The notes under the pieces: model-generated
The model's input: the letters and a program-made list of their open reading frames with translations, nothing else
The model's database searches: none
What the model was told of the DNA's origin: nothing
Program-made: the position numbers and the translations under genes
Shown here: piece by piece, positions 1 through 11,500 of the stretch
Layout: each line of letters opens with the position of its first letter
Numbering within the stretch: the first letter of the stretch is position 1
NCBI GenBank assembly: GCA_025201375.1
Contig: JAIWZP010000013.1
Location: 372,001-436,000 of the forward strand
Origin: Gongronella butleri
Taxonomy: Eukaryota > Mucoromycota > Mucoromycetes > Mucorales > Cunninghamellaceae
DNA: 64,000 nt
Direction: 5' to 3'

Positions 1-429
1 AGCCAATGTCTTCCAATTTTGCTTGCTGCCAAGGAAACTGTGGCAAATGACAAAGGGTGGGCGGCTTGGACTGGATGGCGCTGCAAATTTGGTGAACACC
101 AGCTTGGTGGGCTGTATTGACGCTGTTGAAGCGGTCGTATACGCGCGCGCACAAAACGGTCGAGTGGCGCCGATGACGTGTAAATTCAGGGACATGATCT
201 TTGCGAGAGAAAAAAAATGCAAAAAGTTTGCCATTTTTCCCTGCGCCTGCTTTTTTTTTTTTTTATCCCGCGGCGGAAATAAGATCTTCCAGAAAGGCAA
301 GGTGTTGCCCGGCCAGCCGGTCGGCGTCCAAATGAGGGAATTGCTTTGACCCGTTCCGTTCATGCTGCCAATGTGCCAAACCAACAATGAAAATGCGCGT
401 TTTCAGAGTCATTGCGCACCAACTCCTTG

Positions 430-1790
430 AGATCTCAATGCAAAGTCTCCAAATCACAAGCGCTTTAACCGTCTTTGATCACAGATTCATTTTAGTGCCT
501 TGCGCGTCGATACGTTGGGCCGTAGTCGCGTACGCTACCAGAATAGAAAAAACCTTACCCCCTTTTTGCAGGGCGCTCCGAATCTTGCTCATCGGGTCCT
601 ATATTTGAGCTAGAGGATGCTGAACACAAAAATCCGACAATGTCAAGTTTTTTGAGAGATCGGATCACTCAGTCCTGACAAAATGCATTTTGCGTGAAAT
701 CAGGGCCAAATCAGGCTCAAAACGTTCCCTGAAGGCTAACTCGCCGAAAACTTGACGCGATGTCTCCAAACCACAAGCGATTTTACCGCGCTTGGACGCT
801 GATTCTTTTGAAGTGGCTCACGCGTCAGGGTACTCAGCCGTTGTCGCTGTACGAGACCAAATGTAAGTAATTTTACCCCCTTTACCCCTATGAAACTGGT
901 GCTTCATCAGATACTTGTTCCTCAGGTTCCAAATTTGGACCAGTTGATGGTAGATCCAGTTCTTCAGTGTTGTTAAGTTTTTTCGCGATTCGGATTACTC
1001 AGTCGCGAGAAATCTCGAGATTCGTGTTTGTTAGAGAAACCCCAGCGTTAAATGCTATTTAACGCGTTTCTCCCGATGAGCCTGACCATATGGTTCCAAA
1101 TTTAGACCAGTGAATACTCAACCCCAAACTTCGATGAATCCAAGTTTTTTTTTTTCCAAATCGGCTTACTCAGTCCTGAGAAAATGCATTTCGCGTGAAA
1201 TCAGAACCAAATCAGGGTCAAGACTATTCCTAAAGGCTAAGTCGCCAAGAACACGACGGGATGTCCCCAAACCACAAGCGATTTTACCGCGTTTGGCCGC
1301 TGATTCATTTGAGGTGAGTCATGTGTCGGGGCGCTCAGCCGTTGCTGCAGTACGACACAAAATGCTGCTGATCGTACCCCATTTACGCCTTTGGAACGGG
1401 CGCTTTCTCAGAAACTAGCTCCTCTGGTCCCAAATTTGGACCAGGTGATGGTAGATCCAGTTCTTCAGTGTTGTTAAGTTTTTTCGCGATTCAGATTACT
1501 CAGTCGCGAGAAATCTCGAGATTCGTGTTTGTTAGTGAAAAGTTGAAAACTCAGTGCCAAATAGTATTTTACGCGTTTCACGCGATGAGGCTGACCATAT
1601 GACGCCAAATTTAGACTAGTGAATACGCGACCCAAAACTTCGATGATTCCAAGTTTTTTCGCAAATCGAATCACTCAGTCATGAGAAATCTCGAGATGCG
1701 TGTTGCTAGTAAAAATGCAAGGCCAATCGCAGAGCCAAATGCATACCGTATTTTACGCGTTTTTCGTTTTTCGGGGTAAAATTACTGTAC
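430..1790. repeat. Tandem ~500-bp repeat, two full copies plus partial copies
   Basis: Copy 1 (about 644-1140) and copy 2 (about 1141-1649) match along their whole length, including the stretch with CCACAAGCGATTTTACCGCG and the stretch with AAATCTCGAGATTCGTG. A third copy starts near 1650 and fades by about 1790. A badly decayed piece lies at 430-560. Each unit is itself built from two related parts that both begin AAGTTTTTT followed by an ATTACTCAGTC-like string, so the array has nested periodicity. No convincing gene lies inside; short open frames in it are not conserved between copies. The origin (satellite or solo transposon pieces) is unknown. Confidence 0.85.
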
Positions 1791-2609
1791 TCTTCGTGAG
1801 TCCGTGTCAGTGACACTAGCTCCTTTTTCACTCGCACACAAGTCGTCACTTTTAAAAATGTATAATATGTCCATATGGAACGAGACACCGGAATCATTTC
1901 ACGCATCGTATGTGTTACGCTCCTAAATTGCACACACACAAGGCAACGCGTAAAAAAAATATGTGCAAATGTGTCTGCAATGACTGATCTTGAACTTAAA
2001 AAAAGGGGGGGTAAAGTAATCCATGGGGACATGCGTCATCGCATTTTGCCATTGGCATACAGCAAGTCAGATTGGGGAAATCTTGACGACGTGCCTAATT
2101 TGAGGCTGTTCAAATGTTCAAAAACAATGCACCACCTGTAAACAACGACCAACAGCGACTGAGCCCGCAACAACCACGATTCACGCTATTTTGTCTTGGC
2201 ATCTATCATGCTGTTTTCTAAAATTGTGCTTTTTATTGTGCTACGGCCAGCTTTTTTGTTCCAAAAATAGATGGTTGTGCCAGCACTTGCTGGAAGTCAA
2301 CACGACGCGCTCCAGCTCCAGCCGGCGGCATCTGATGGCAATTGCCTTTTTTGGACACCGTGATCACACTGTTTGCCGACTTCCTGGAATGGTGCGTTGT
2401 TTTGGCTCTGACAACGGGCTCTCCGCAACCTCCACTTTTTGACCCAAGAAGCCAAGACTGGCTGAAGATTCCCTTTTTCAACCAAAGTCAAAACAACATA
2501 TCAGATCAGCTCATCTTTTTTATACGCTGTGTTGGCCATTTTTTATTTTTTTCTTTGATTATTCTCTCCTCCTTTTTTTTTTTTTTTTTTTGTTCACTCC
2601 TCTTAGTCG
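1791..2609. other. Gene-free stretch upstream of the CaaX protein gene
   Basis: I see no supported gene here. The last 40 bases are pyrimidine-rich with an 18-T tract and end in CTCTTAG just before the ATG of the next gene. This could be a promoter pyrimidine tract or the 3' end of a 5'-UTR intron. Confidence 0.4.
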
Positions 2610-3470
2610 ATGAATCAGCAAGACCAATTGGAGGCGTACGCGCGCGACATGCTTTCGTCGTACTGGCTGCAGTCGCAGCAGCAGCAGCAGATGCAATTGC
2701 AGCAACAGATGGCCATGCCGATGCAATACGCGCCGTATGGCGCGCCGGCATCGCCTGTACAGCCGCAACAGCCGGATTATATGAGCAATTGGTTGCAACA
2801 GCAGCAGCAGCATGCAAACATGCCGCCGCGCGCCATGTCGCCGCCGGCGTCCGTGGCCGCACCGCCCAGTCATCACAGCCAATACAATGCCGCGCAGGCC
2901 GCCGCTTTGCCAACACCGACACCGTCGCCGCAAGCGCAGCCGCAGCAGCAAAAGATGGCCAAGGCCGACATGGTGCAAGGCGACAGCAATTTCTGGGCAC
3001 CGCGGAGAGACGTGAAAAAGCGCAAATCGTGGTTTAAGAAACGAAACTCGTTTGCGCGACCGGCGTCGGTGGTCGCTGCAGAAAATCAAGCCGCCCAAAT
3101 GGACAACCCGACGGCGCCATCCACGCCCATGCCCTCTGCATCACCCCCTTACGCAAGTCCGCCGCCTCCCACGCCCATGCAGCAGCAGCATCATCAACAA
3201 CAACACCAGCATCAGCCTGCTGCAGCACAATCACCATCAACACAGACACCGACGTCGCCCGCCAATCCATCCAGCACCCAAGACATGATGCAGACGCCCT
3301 TTTCTAATGTGCCCGTGCCGTCGCCCAATTCAGGCTACTTTGTCTATTACCCGCCAGCGCCGCCCCCTCCTCCTCCAGCCCCGGCACCTCAACCAGAACT
3401 ACCAAAGGGACCAAAGAGGACAATGGCCAATCCACGCGTCGAGTCTCACGATCGCTGTCTGATCATGTAA
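2610..3470 (+). CDS. Gln/Pro-rich low-complexity protein with C-terminal CaaX box
   Basis: One exon of 286 codons starts at the first ATG after a poly-T tract. The protein is almost entirely low complexity: polyQ blocks at residues 24-35, 61-67 and about 110-116, a second Q/H-rich block near 190-200, and a run of prolines near 250-262. The one ordered-looking piece is a basic patch around residues 130-150 (RRDVKKRKSWFKKRNSF). The protein ends in CLIM. That is a perfect CaaX box with Met in the last place, which in known CaaX proteins directs farnesylation at Cys283. The inference is a lipid-anchored, disordered membrane-associated protein with the basic patch helping membrane contact. I do not recognise the family. 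An A/T-rich trailer with AATAATAAAAAATAA follows the stop. An upstream exon cannot be excluded, because CTCTTAG directly precedes the start. Confidence 0.75.
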   Translation: MNQQDQLEAYARDMLSSYWLQSQQQQQMQLQQQMAMPMQYAPYGAPASPVQPQQPDYMSNWLQQQQQHANMPPRAMSPPASVAAPPSHHSQYNAAQAAALPTPTPSPQAQPQQQKMAKADMVQGDSNFWAPRRDVKKRKSWFKKRNSFARPASVVAAENQAAQMDNPTAPSTPMPSASPPYASPPPPTPMQQQHHQQQHQHQPAAAQSPSTQTPTSPANPSSTQDMMQTPFSNVPVPSPNSGYFVYYPPAPPPPPPAPAPQPELPKGPKRTMANPRVESHDRCLIM

Positions 3471-3602
3471 AAAAAAATAATAAAAAATAATAAAAAAGGA
3501 ACTTTTTTTTTTAATCGTGAGGATGGGGAGCAAACCCGGATTTGCGTCCTCCCCTTCTCCTTGCATCAACACGCGCGCTCTCACACACTCCGCACAGATG
3601 CC

Positions 3603-4195
3603 CTATTGCTCCTGCAGAATGCCTTGATCTACCAAATCTTCCTTGGTAGGCCGAACAGCCATCTTTTTTTCGAGATTGTCGTGTAGCTCCTTCTTGCCGT
3701 GCTCGCCAGCAGGGTTTTGCAACGCAGGAGCAACGCCCATGTCTACCCAGACGACAAAAAAAATCGAGACCCACGCGTCAAACCGCGTTTTTTTCTTTTG
3801 TTTGTCACGCCCATTTGCTTACTTGTCAAAATATTTTGCTTTAACAAGGTTTCAGGGGACGGGCGATGATCAATCTTGTGGCGCAACGAGTCCTCCACCT
3901 TGCGTTTCTCAAGCTCATCTCGCTGTTTTTGCAAGGCGGGTGCAACACCGGGATCTATGAGATCCATGAGAGAGAAATATTAAGATGCGACAACGATGAA
4001 TTGGACGTGACAGCTTACTTTTCAAGATATTCTTGTCGACCAAATCTTGAACATCGGGTCGCGATGACAAGAATGAGGCAAGCGGGTTTTCCGTGGCAGC
4101 TGTAGCAAGGAAAACAAAGAAAAAAAAAAAAAAGAAAGGGGAGCGAAAATCAAGGATGAGCGACAAGCAATGACAATGACCGATCACATACTCAT
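3603..4195 (-). CDS. RPEL-repeat protein (predicted G-actin binder)
   Basis: Four coding exons on the minus strand: 4195-4192 (only ATG plus one base), 4099-4019, 3954-3823 and 3742-3603. They join in phase to 118 residues. Three RPEL repeats fill the protein: FLSSRPDVQDLVDKNIL (about 11-27), KIDHRPSPETLLKQNIL (about 55-71) and KMAVRPTKEDLVDQGIL (about 99-115). Each has the RP pair followed by the L-x-x-x-x-IL core. Spacers repeat the string GVAPALQ. RPEL motifs in MRTF and Phactr proteins bind monomeric actin, so a G-actin buffering or sensing role is inferred. Similar short proteins made almost only of RPEL repeats are known in fungi. The weak point is the 4-base first coding exon (donor GTATGT at 4191). 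An upstream start is possible, but the second to fourth exons are firm. Confidence 0.85.
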
Positions 4196-4546
4196 TTTTT
4201 TTTCGAGGAGAAAAAGTAGGGAAGAGAGACAAAGATTATGGATCAAGCAACAATAAGGCAGGTTATGCACAGGCAAATAGGCCCTGCGGCGAGTTTCAAG
4301 GGATGAAACAGTTTGGGCTCAATCTTCAATGCGAGAGCGCGCCTACGCGCGCCGCTGCTTGAAATTTTCCCTGACCCAAAAAAAAAAAAAGGTCTCGGCA
4401 ACTTTTTTTTGCTTGTGCAACTCGGAGGCTGCGCACATCTTTGCTGGACATGATGCGATTTTTCATCAAACGGCACAGCACGCGGCCACATCACACGCTC
4501 TTGTCCACCCAATGGGCAACTTTAGAAAGTTCTCAATCAGCACAGT

Positions 4547-4590
<44 letters not shown>

Positions 4591-4979
4591 ATTTAAAGTC
4601 AAAGCACGACCTTCTTTTGCAACTGAAATTAAAAAAAAAACAGCTTAAAGAGGAAGGAAGGACGCGCGCCAGGCGATAGGAAGAGTCCAAGCAAGAAGAC
4701 CATGTGGATCGTTGGGCGTGTGAGCTGTCACACCAGCTTGTGCAACCATCGATTGTTCTTTTCAAGTGGTCGTGAGTTCATCCTGTAGCACCAACTCTGT
4801 TTTTTTTTCAAAAAGTCGGTTATCCACAAAGTTCTTTTCTGCGATTCACTTGGCATATCTTTTGCGCTATTTTCTTTCGCTCTTTCCGTCTCTATTTTTT
4901 TTTTTTGTTGAGTCCACTCTTTGGCGTGTGGTTGTTTCAAGGAAACCATTTGAAAATAATAATAAACGAGTGCAGAGTC
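4196..4979. other. Intergenic stretch with 40-nt poly(A) tract
   Basis: Upstream regions of the RPEL gene (minus) and the RING gene (plus) meet here, so it probably holds both promoters. The main feature is an uninterrupted run of 40 A at 4549-4588. No gene is supported; the open frames across it are poly-Lys/poly-Phe translations of the tract. Confidence 0.5.
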
Positions 4980-6071
4980 ATGGTCAATTTCTTTGTATTT
5001 GGATTGTGTCTGGTGCTTGCTGCACAGCAAATTCATGCCGATCCGACCAGCTCCTCCACAGGCTCCGCGGCCGCAAACACCGACACTGTCGACAGCTCAA
5101 ATAATGGCGTTGCTCTAGGTGGTGGGCAAAAAAAATGGGAATATTTTTTGATCAGCGCCACGATTCTCTTTATCTTCATCACGGGTGAGAAAAAAAAAGA
5201 CAAAGGGCCTAATTGGCGCCTGGCGTTCGTGGATCTCACAAGAAATGGGATCTTTTTTTTTTTTTGCAAGTTCTCGTCTTTTGCCAGCTCTATCGCAGAT
5301 ACAATCCAGAGCCCGATGACGAAGAAATCGATTACACGCGATATCCTTACTCGTTGTCGATGATGCCGCAACACCAACTTGAGTCGCTGCGTCGGCGCCA
5401 AGCTGCAGCTGCAGCGGCGACAGCAGAACCTTCGCGCACGTTCCTGAATCCCATGAAAATTGATCTGATTTATCCACGCCACGTCTTTGTGGAGAAGCAG
5501 CACAAGGTGCCAATGGACAACGGTGCTGCTGATATCAAAGATGTAAACACAAAAGCCACGTTGACCGAGCTGCCGGGTGAAAATGCTTCAGAAGCGTCGT
5601 GTCAGCCCGCTCCACGTGATCCGGTCGATCAGCCCGCAGTCATTGACGTCCCCTCGGATGACGACGACCAGCCCAGCCAGTCCGCAGACACCGACCATCC
5701 CGAGAAAAAGAGCCTGCATAGCCTGTTTGTTGAAAATTGCGTGCAGACTTGCATCATCTGCTTGGAGGATTTTCTTCATGAACAATCCGTCATCAGAGAG
5801 CTGGAATGCAAGCACATTTATCATGCCGACTGTATTGGTAAGCACCAGACTGGGGGTGGAACACAATAAAGGCCGCTCGGGATGCTCAAATTCTTCGTTT
5901 TTTTTTTTGCTAGATTCATGGCTTTCCAGAAACCAAATTTGCCCTCTTTGCAAGACACCGTGCGTGCTACCAGAATCGGACAGAGAAGATACAAACGAAG
6001 CCCAAGAAGAACAGCCAACGACCACGGTCATCATCACAACGCAGCCATCTCATTCTTCGCTCGCTTTGTAA
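4980..6071 (+). CDS. Single-pass membrane RING-H2 protein (predicted E3 ubiquitin ligase)
   Basis: Three exons, 4980-5184, 5271-5837 and 5914-6071, give 309 residues. The ATG at 4980 is chosen because it begins a clean signal peptide (MVNFFVFGLCLVLAAQQIHA). A short Ser/Thr/Ala luminal part follows, then a transmembrane helix at about 52-75 (YFLISATILFIFITVLVF), split by intron 1. The cytosolic part has an Ala-rich stretch, an acidic Ser-Asp stretch and a RING-H2 finger from Cys229: CIICLEDF, then ELECKHIYHADCI, then QICPLCKTPC. All eight zinc ligands are present, and intron 2 cuts inside the finger. This is the architecture of PA-TM-RING/ATL/TUL1-like ligases, but without a recognisable luminal domain. 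The inference is ubiquitination at an endomembrane or vacuolar membrane; the substrate is unknown. AATAAA lies about 20 bases after the stop. Confidence 0.9.
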
Positions 6072-6336
6072 ACTTAATATTTATCAATAAACCTCTCTTG
6101 GGTCACTCTTTGTCCCACTGTATTTTTATCACGCTGAAATTGAATGATGATCCAATTCCTGTCTTTGTCATATAACCTTGCAAAACAAACAAAAAATGCA
6201 AAAAAAGCATTTTTTGCTTTTTGGATGGCTCTTCTGAGGACAAAGCTGCTCGTATCTTTACTGCCGAGGCGCAGCAGTGTCTTGAAACGCATTGCCACAC
6301 AAGAGTGTCAGCTAGGGAGCCGAGAGAATCATGCTT

Positions 6337-7080
6337 TACACAAATCAAATTTTACCTGTCGGCGAGCTCCATTTCCAAAATTACAAAATGAGGTCCTCCA
6401 AATGGCGCCAAATGGACACGCAAGAAAGACCGCGTGCAGAAACCATGAAAAAGGAAAAAACATGGGCTGGTCCATCAGCTAATTGCCGAGCAATGCGCGA
6501 TTTTCACTTTAGCTTCAAATGCGAATTGCTCCACAGAAACGCATTCAAATAGCCTCGCTGACGCGTCCACCTGAATGTTGCACTTCCAAAGCATCCGTTT
6601 GATAACGGCAAAACGCGGATACCACGGTGTTTGACGCGCTTTTTCACGCGTCGAAAATGCACAGCCAAATATTGTCTCATATAAAAGTCAGTGGGAACTC
6701 GTTTTTTCATAGATCACCCATATCCACGCATGAAGCAAGCTGCGTTCATTCTGTACATCTTCATTTCCAAGTGCTGCGACAAAACTTCACCGAGTTGACC
6801 TTTGGGTGGAACGTTTGCCCAAAAACGCGAATATTTCCAAAACCAGACGATGGACCCCTGGTTTTTATCTCGTTTCCGTCGGTCAATAAGGTCCGTTTAC
6901 CATGTCGCTGAATGCCACCGCGATCTGAGGACATAAATTCCACGGTTTTCCGGTGATCGACTGCACCCCTTGGAAAATCCGTGAGTTTTGAAAATGGCCA
7001 TTACGCGCCATCCAGTAGACATGGCGAGCCAAGGGCGGCCTCATTCGAACGAGAAGCTTGGATGCAATGATTTGGCATGT
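6337..7080 (+). repeat. Dispersed repeat R1, copy 1 (inverted partner at 35110-35862)
   Basis: About 740 bases here are the reverse complement of 35110-35862, with matches spread over the full length. Examples are the segment with TTTTATATGAGACAATATTT (seen here in reverse complement near 6670-6690) and CCTTGGAAAATCCGTGA near 6965. No long reading frame is intact in both copies. I see no clear terminal inverted repeats or target duplication, so its class is unknown. Confidence 0.85.
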
Positions 7081-7650
7081 CTTTAACTTTGTTGTTTATA
7101 AAAATGATCGACAAGCAACCAAAAAAACATAAAAGAGGAGCCACTTAACATTTTCAAAAACAACGTGATAAATGCTTTCATTTTTGTTGCACACTGTGTA
7201 GCTGGCAGTCGTCCTCGGCTTATGCAGGATAGTGGAGCCCATGGCAGCTCAGGAAATAGGGAGCACTGCAACAAAAAAGACAAAAAGCATCATTTAATGA
7301 TTTTTCTTTACGATACAGAGATTGGATTTCAATCAAATTTGGACCTGGAAATTTCTCATGAAGACGGAAAGCATTCAGATAAAGTTTGCCATCTCTTAAT
7401 GTCTGCCCTCTGAAAAGTGTTCATCGCAAAACAAAATCCCATGCTCGATCGAAGCAAGGAAGAAGCAATTGGTCTCTTGTGACGCTGCGAAAGAACTTTA
7501 AAGTGTCAGACAATAATTTATTACAAAAAATGTAGGGGTATCATGAACAAGAAAACGGCAAAAAGTCCTATAATGTATGGAAATGAGGCAAGCACCGGGC
7601 TTGCTGTGTTGAAATGTAGGAACAAGGGATTCAATTGGGCCAGGAAAAGA

Positions 7651-7926
7651 TCAGCGGCACGCCAAATAGGCAGCTCGACGCTCTTGCTGATCAATTGCCA
7701 TGTGCACGCCCTTGCCAGTGCACCAGAGAAGCGTTGAAATGGAGATGGCAATGTAGAACAGGGTGCCATTCAGCAGAATGGGGGGATTGGCCCACACAAA
7801 TGTCTTGGCCGATTTGCGCGCCACGAGATCCACCGTGTGGGCATGTTCCGCCAGATCAGAGGCTTGAGATGTGACAAAAAAGAGGCAGGCAACCAGCAAA
7901 ACGAGGAAAAAGACAGAACGCGCCAT
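7651..7926 (-). CDS. Small secretory-pathway membrane protein, 91 residues
   Basis: A single exon encodes a 91-residue protein. It opens with a strong signal peptide (MARSVFFLVLLVACLFFVTSQA). A short luminal segment follows, then one transmembrane helix around residues 48-68 (PILLNGTLFYIAISISTLLW), then a short tail with QQERR. An AATAAA-type signal lies about 130 bases downstream on the same strand, near 7515. It is 3' of SSD1 on the same strand, about 590 bases away. I do not recognise the family. Topology suggests a type I ER/Golgi or plasma-membrane protein. The start is the only ATG that gives the signal peptide. Confidence 0.7.
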   Translation of the reverse strand: MARSVFFLVLLVACLFFVTSQASDLAEHAHTVDLVARKSAKTFVWANPPILLNGTLFYIAISISTLLWCTGKGVHMAIDQQERRAAYLACR

Positions 7927-8516
7927 TGTTCAAGGACAAAGAAAAGTGATCAGGAAGAAATAAAGTGATTATCAGGAACAAAAAGATGATCAGATAAAAA
8001 AAAGCAAAACGTGACATCAGGTCCTTTTATATGGAATCGCCGCCAAAAAAAAAAAAAAATTTTTTTGATCAAAACGAACGATCTGATAAGAAAACGACCT
8101 GGTAAAACCCAATGCATCGGATCGCTCCGCTCCTTTGTTTTAAACCTTAACTTGGCGCCCCACACCTTGAGTTGATCATCGCCATTAGAAAAAAAGTAAG
8201 AGATACCTGCAAATTCATCATTTTCAAAGATTCCCCTTCCCATTCAACACATCTGACCCATTGTTTGCTCATGCATCTCCAATTACTACAAATTTGTGTG
8301 AATTCTCGCACGAAAGAAAAAAAAAAAAGAAAGCACGCGCTGCAACGAGAGTGGAACGGCGATCCACGGCTTTTGATGACTTTCATCTGATAGTCCATTT
8401 GACAGGGTCGCTTTCGCGAGAGATCGGAGCGGAGAGATTTTTGATGGTCAACTTTTTTGGGTACTTTTTTTTTACTTTCGTCAGATGATTTAAATAAGAT
8501 ATAAAAAAAAACAAAA
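7927..8516. other. Intergenic stretch between SSD1 3' end and the small membrane protein gene
   Basis: It should contain the SSD1 3' UTR and the promoter of the downstream small gene (both minus strand). I see A/T homopolymers near 8045-8065 and 8310-8330 and no supported gene. Confidence 0.4.
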
Positions 8517-11500
8517 TCAGGTGGTGGACGATGAAATAAAGGGATTGGCGGCCAAGACGCGGATCAGGGGCGGGTTTCGCGTGGCCTCTGCGGTGATGAC
8601 GACGCGGATAAAGTCGAATGGGCGGATGACGGATCGGGCCTCTTGGGGGATAGTGCAAAGTTGCTGGCTGTCACTGGACTCGCCATTGATGGCGCGAAGT
8701 GACATGGAACGTGGTCGCCGCCTTTGGCCTGCGGATGCTGGCGGCGACGTCGCATCGTCCTGTGAGCCGCCCTGAGCCGACGCAGATGTGGATGACGAAT
8801 TGGCCATGGACGAGCGCTTGTCGGACACGGACAATTGGCTAATGGCGTGATCGGTCAATTTTTGGACGTCGTCGCCTCCTCCTCGGTCGCCGTGGCTGCC
8901 ACCGCTGCTGTTGCTGCTACTGCTGCTGCTACTGTCGAGCATTCCGTGGAAATCATCGTCGTCATCGTCTTCGCGGTCTGTTTGTTCGACAATGGCATTC
9001 GACGTGGGCACACCCGGTAACCAGAACAAATTGAGCACACCTTCCATCGTGCTATAGTGTGACGTGCGGAGCGGAAGGTTGATCACATGGATGCGTCGCT
9101 CGAGACCCAACGTCGGAACAATCACATCAAAAGCTTGTTTTTGCACACCGACCACAATCGCATCGTGCGTCGTCGACGTGTGATTCGAGAGCGTCAGGTA
9201 TTTCGAAAGGAGCAAATGATGCCCTTGCTCCTTGGCATTCAGTAACGACTGCTCACGCGCATTGCAATGTTGCGCAATCTTTTGCACGTACTCTTCCTCC
9301 AAATAAAAGCGACGCTCTAGGTAAAAATCGGTAAAATCAGTCACATCACGCCCGCCATCTTTTTTTTCTTTGTTTTTCGCGGCTTACCGCCAGCCAAAGC
9401 AGCTTGCAAGAGTCGATGGACAATGACACACGCATATTTGCGAGTCGGGCACGTGAATTCCGTGTAAAGAGGCACATTCAGCGAGTAATGATGATAGCGG
9501 CTGATATCATAGGCGCCCGTGCAGTAAAATTTGATGGGGCGCATCGCCTTGAGGATCAATGTCGTGATGACGTTGCGCGCGTCGGCATTGTCAATGGCCT
9601 CGACTGATGCTTGCATCGCCTTGGCGCTCGACACATCAATCATATAGCCAAGCGAGTCCAAATACTTTGCAAGCTCCTGCAACTTGCGCTCATTGGGCGG
9701 GGCTTGCGATTGAAGCAACGCGGTCTCGGGAAATCCACGCGAAATGGTCTGGGCGACACCAATGTTGGCCAAAATGCTGAATTCTTCGAGAATTGACGTG
9801 CTTGGCAGAGGCGCGACTCGCGTCACCTTGACAGGCTGCCCATCTTGCATCTGCACGTCCAACGCCTCGCTATTGATGAAAAGCGCGCCGCTTTCCTTGC
9901 GCTTGGCTCTGAGATGCTGTGCAAGCGCATACAATTGCTTGATGTCGCGCTTTTGCCGAGCCTCATCATCCATCACGGCCCCGGCACTGCCGTCCATGCC
10001 CTGGCTGTCCTCGTCACTATCAAGGATGGCTTGAAGATCACGCGGTGAAAGCAATGCTCGTGATCTACGCGCAAGAAAATGCGTGAATTTCGTCTAGTTG
10101 CCGTATTTGACGGGCTTTTTTTTTTTTTTTTTTTTTACCTGACGACCGTCTTGCCAACCCACGTATCAATGACCTGATGCTCCGAGCTGAACTTCCAAAT
10201 GACGGAGAACGCAAATCTACGAAAAAAATGGAGATGAAGCATTGGGCTAATGGACGCAGCGTATTTTTTTCACTTACCTGTCCCGATCTGGCACCAGGTT
10301 TGTACAGTTCTTGGTCAATTCATCGGGCCAAAGCGGCACAGAGTGCTCTAGGACGATGCCGCAGCCACGATCGCGTGCTTCTTTATCCATGGGCGATTTC
10401 GGTTCGACAAACGCGGTCAAATCAGCCACATGGAGGCCCACTTGATACGCGTCCGTGCCGAGCTTTTCAAAGGACAAGGCCACGTCTTGGTCTGTGTTGA
10501 AAAAAAAAAAAAAGAAAACGGGCATGAGGAATCGGATCCTTGTGAAAAAAAGGAGTTACCATTGGCAATTGGATTGTCCACCGTAAAGCAAGGGATGGCG
10601 CGCAGATCGCGACGCGTCGTCAATGCCTCTGCAGGTGGCGACCACGGAAGTGCAGGCACCTGATCTTTAATTTGCGGCGAGAATTCATCCATGAGGAACT
10701 TGTTGTCTGCAAGAATGGCGCGGAATTGCACGGAGAGCGTGTCCACCAAGCCGATCTGCGACTCCAAAACACCAAATGGATGCAGCGACGTGATTGGCCA
10801 ACGCTTGATGGAGCCCTAAGGAGCGAAGACAGAGAGAAAAGAGAAGGAGAAAATGAGAAAAATGCAAAAAAACAAAAAAAGCTCAAATGGCCGCCTTTTG
10901 GTGTTCACCAAACGACGCAAAATGACATACAAGGAAAAGCGTCTTTTCAAAGGCCTTGCAATTGTCCACAAAGCCTTCCGGCGCTTGCTCGACAGGGATG
11001 GCAATCAACGGCACGCGCTTATCCGTCGGCTTAAACCACACAATGCGCGGCGAATTGTCCCTGTCATCCTCCTGCTGATCACGCTTTGGGTTCTGCTGAT
11101 TCTGACGCTTGTTGCTAGGCCGCATCAGACCGAGAGTTCTACAAAATAGAGAGTCAGAGAAGAAGAAAAAACGAAATACGTGTCAAAACATTTAAATCGA
11201 GCAAGAACGCGAGAAAAAGCGTGTCCAAAGCGCGTCCAAAGCGAGACAAATGGCGCAATGATGATAATAGTATGGCATCGACACGCGTCAAAAGACATCG
11301 ATCCTCGAATAACGGTGCATTTTCTCTTTTTTTCTTTTTTTTTACCCCGAAAACACTTGATTTTGGACCCGTTCCAAGATGGCGACGACGACGCCACAAT
11401 ACTTTGGCTTGACCTGGTCGACATCGTCCTCGCCGCCAAAAATGATTTCCTTTTCATCTTCCTCGTCGGGCTTGCGGACGATGGGTTGGCCATTGTTGCG

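Noticed and set aside
2506..3098. Minus-strand frames of 164 and 179 codons opposite the CaaX gene
   Set aside because: Antisense of CAG-rich sequence gives Leu/Ala/Arg-rich shadows; the plus-strand frame has a better composition and the CaaX end.
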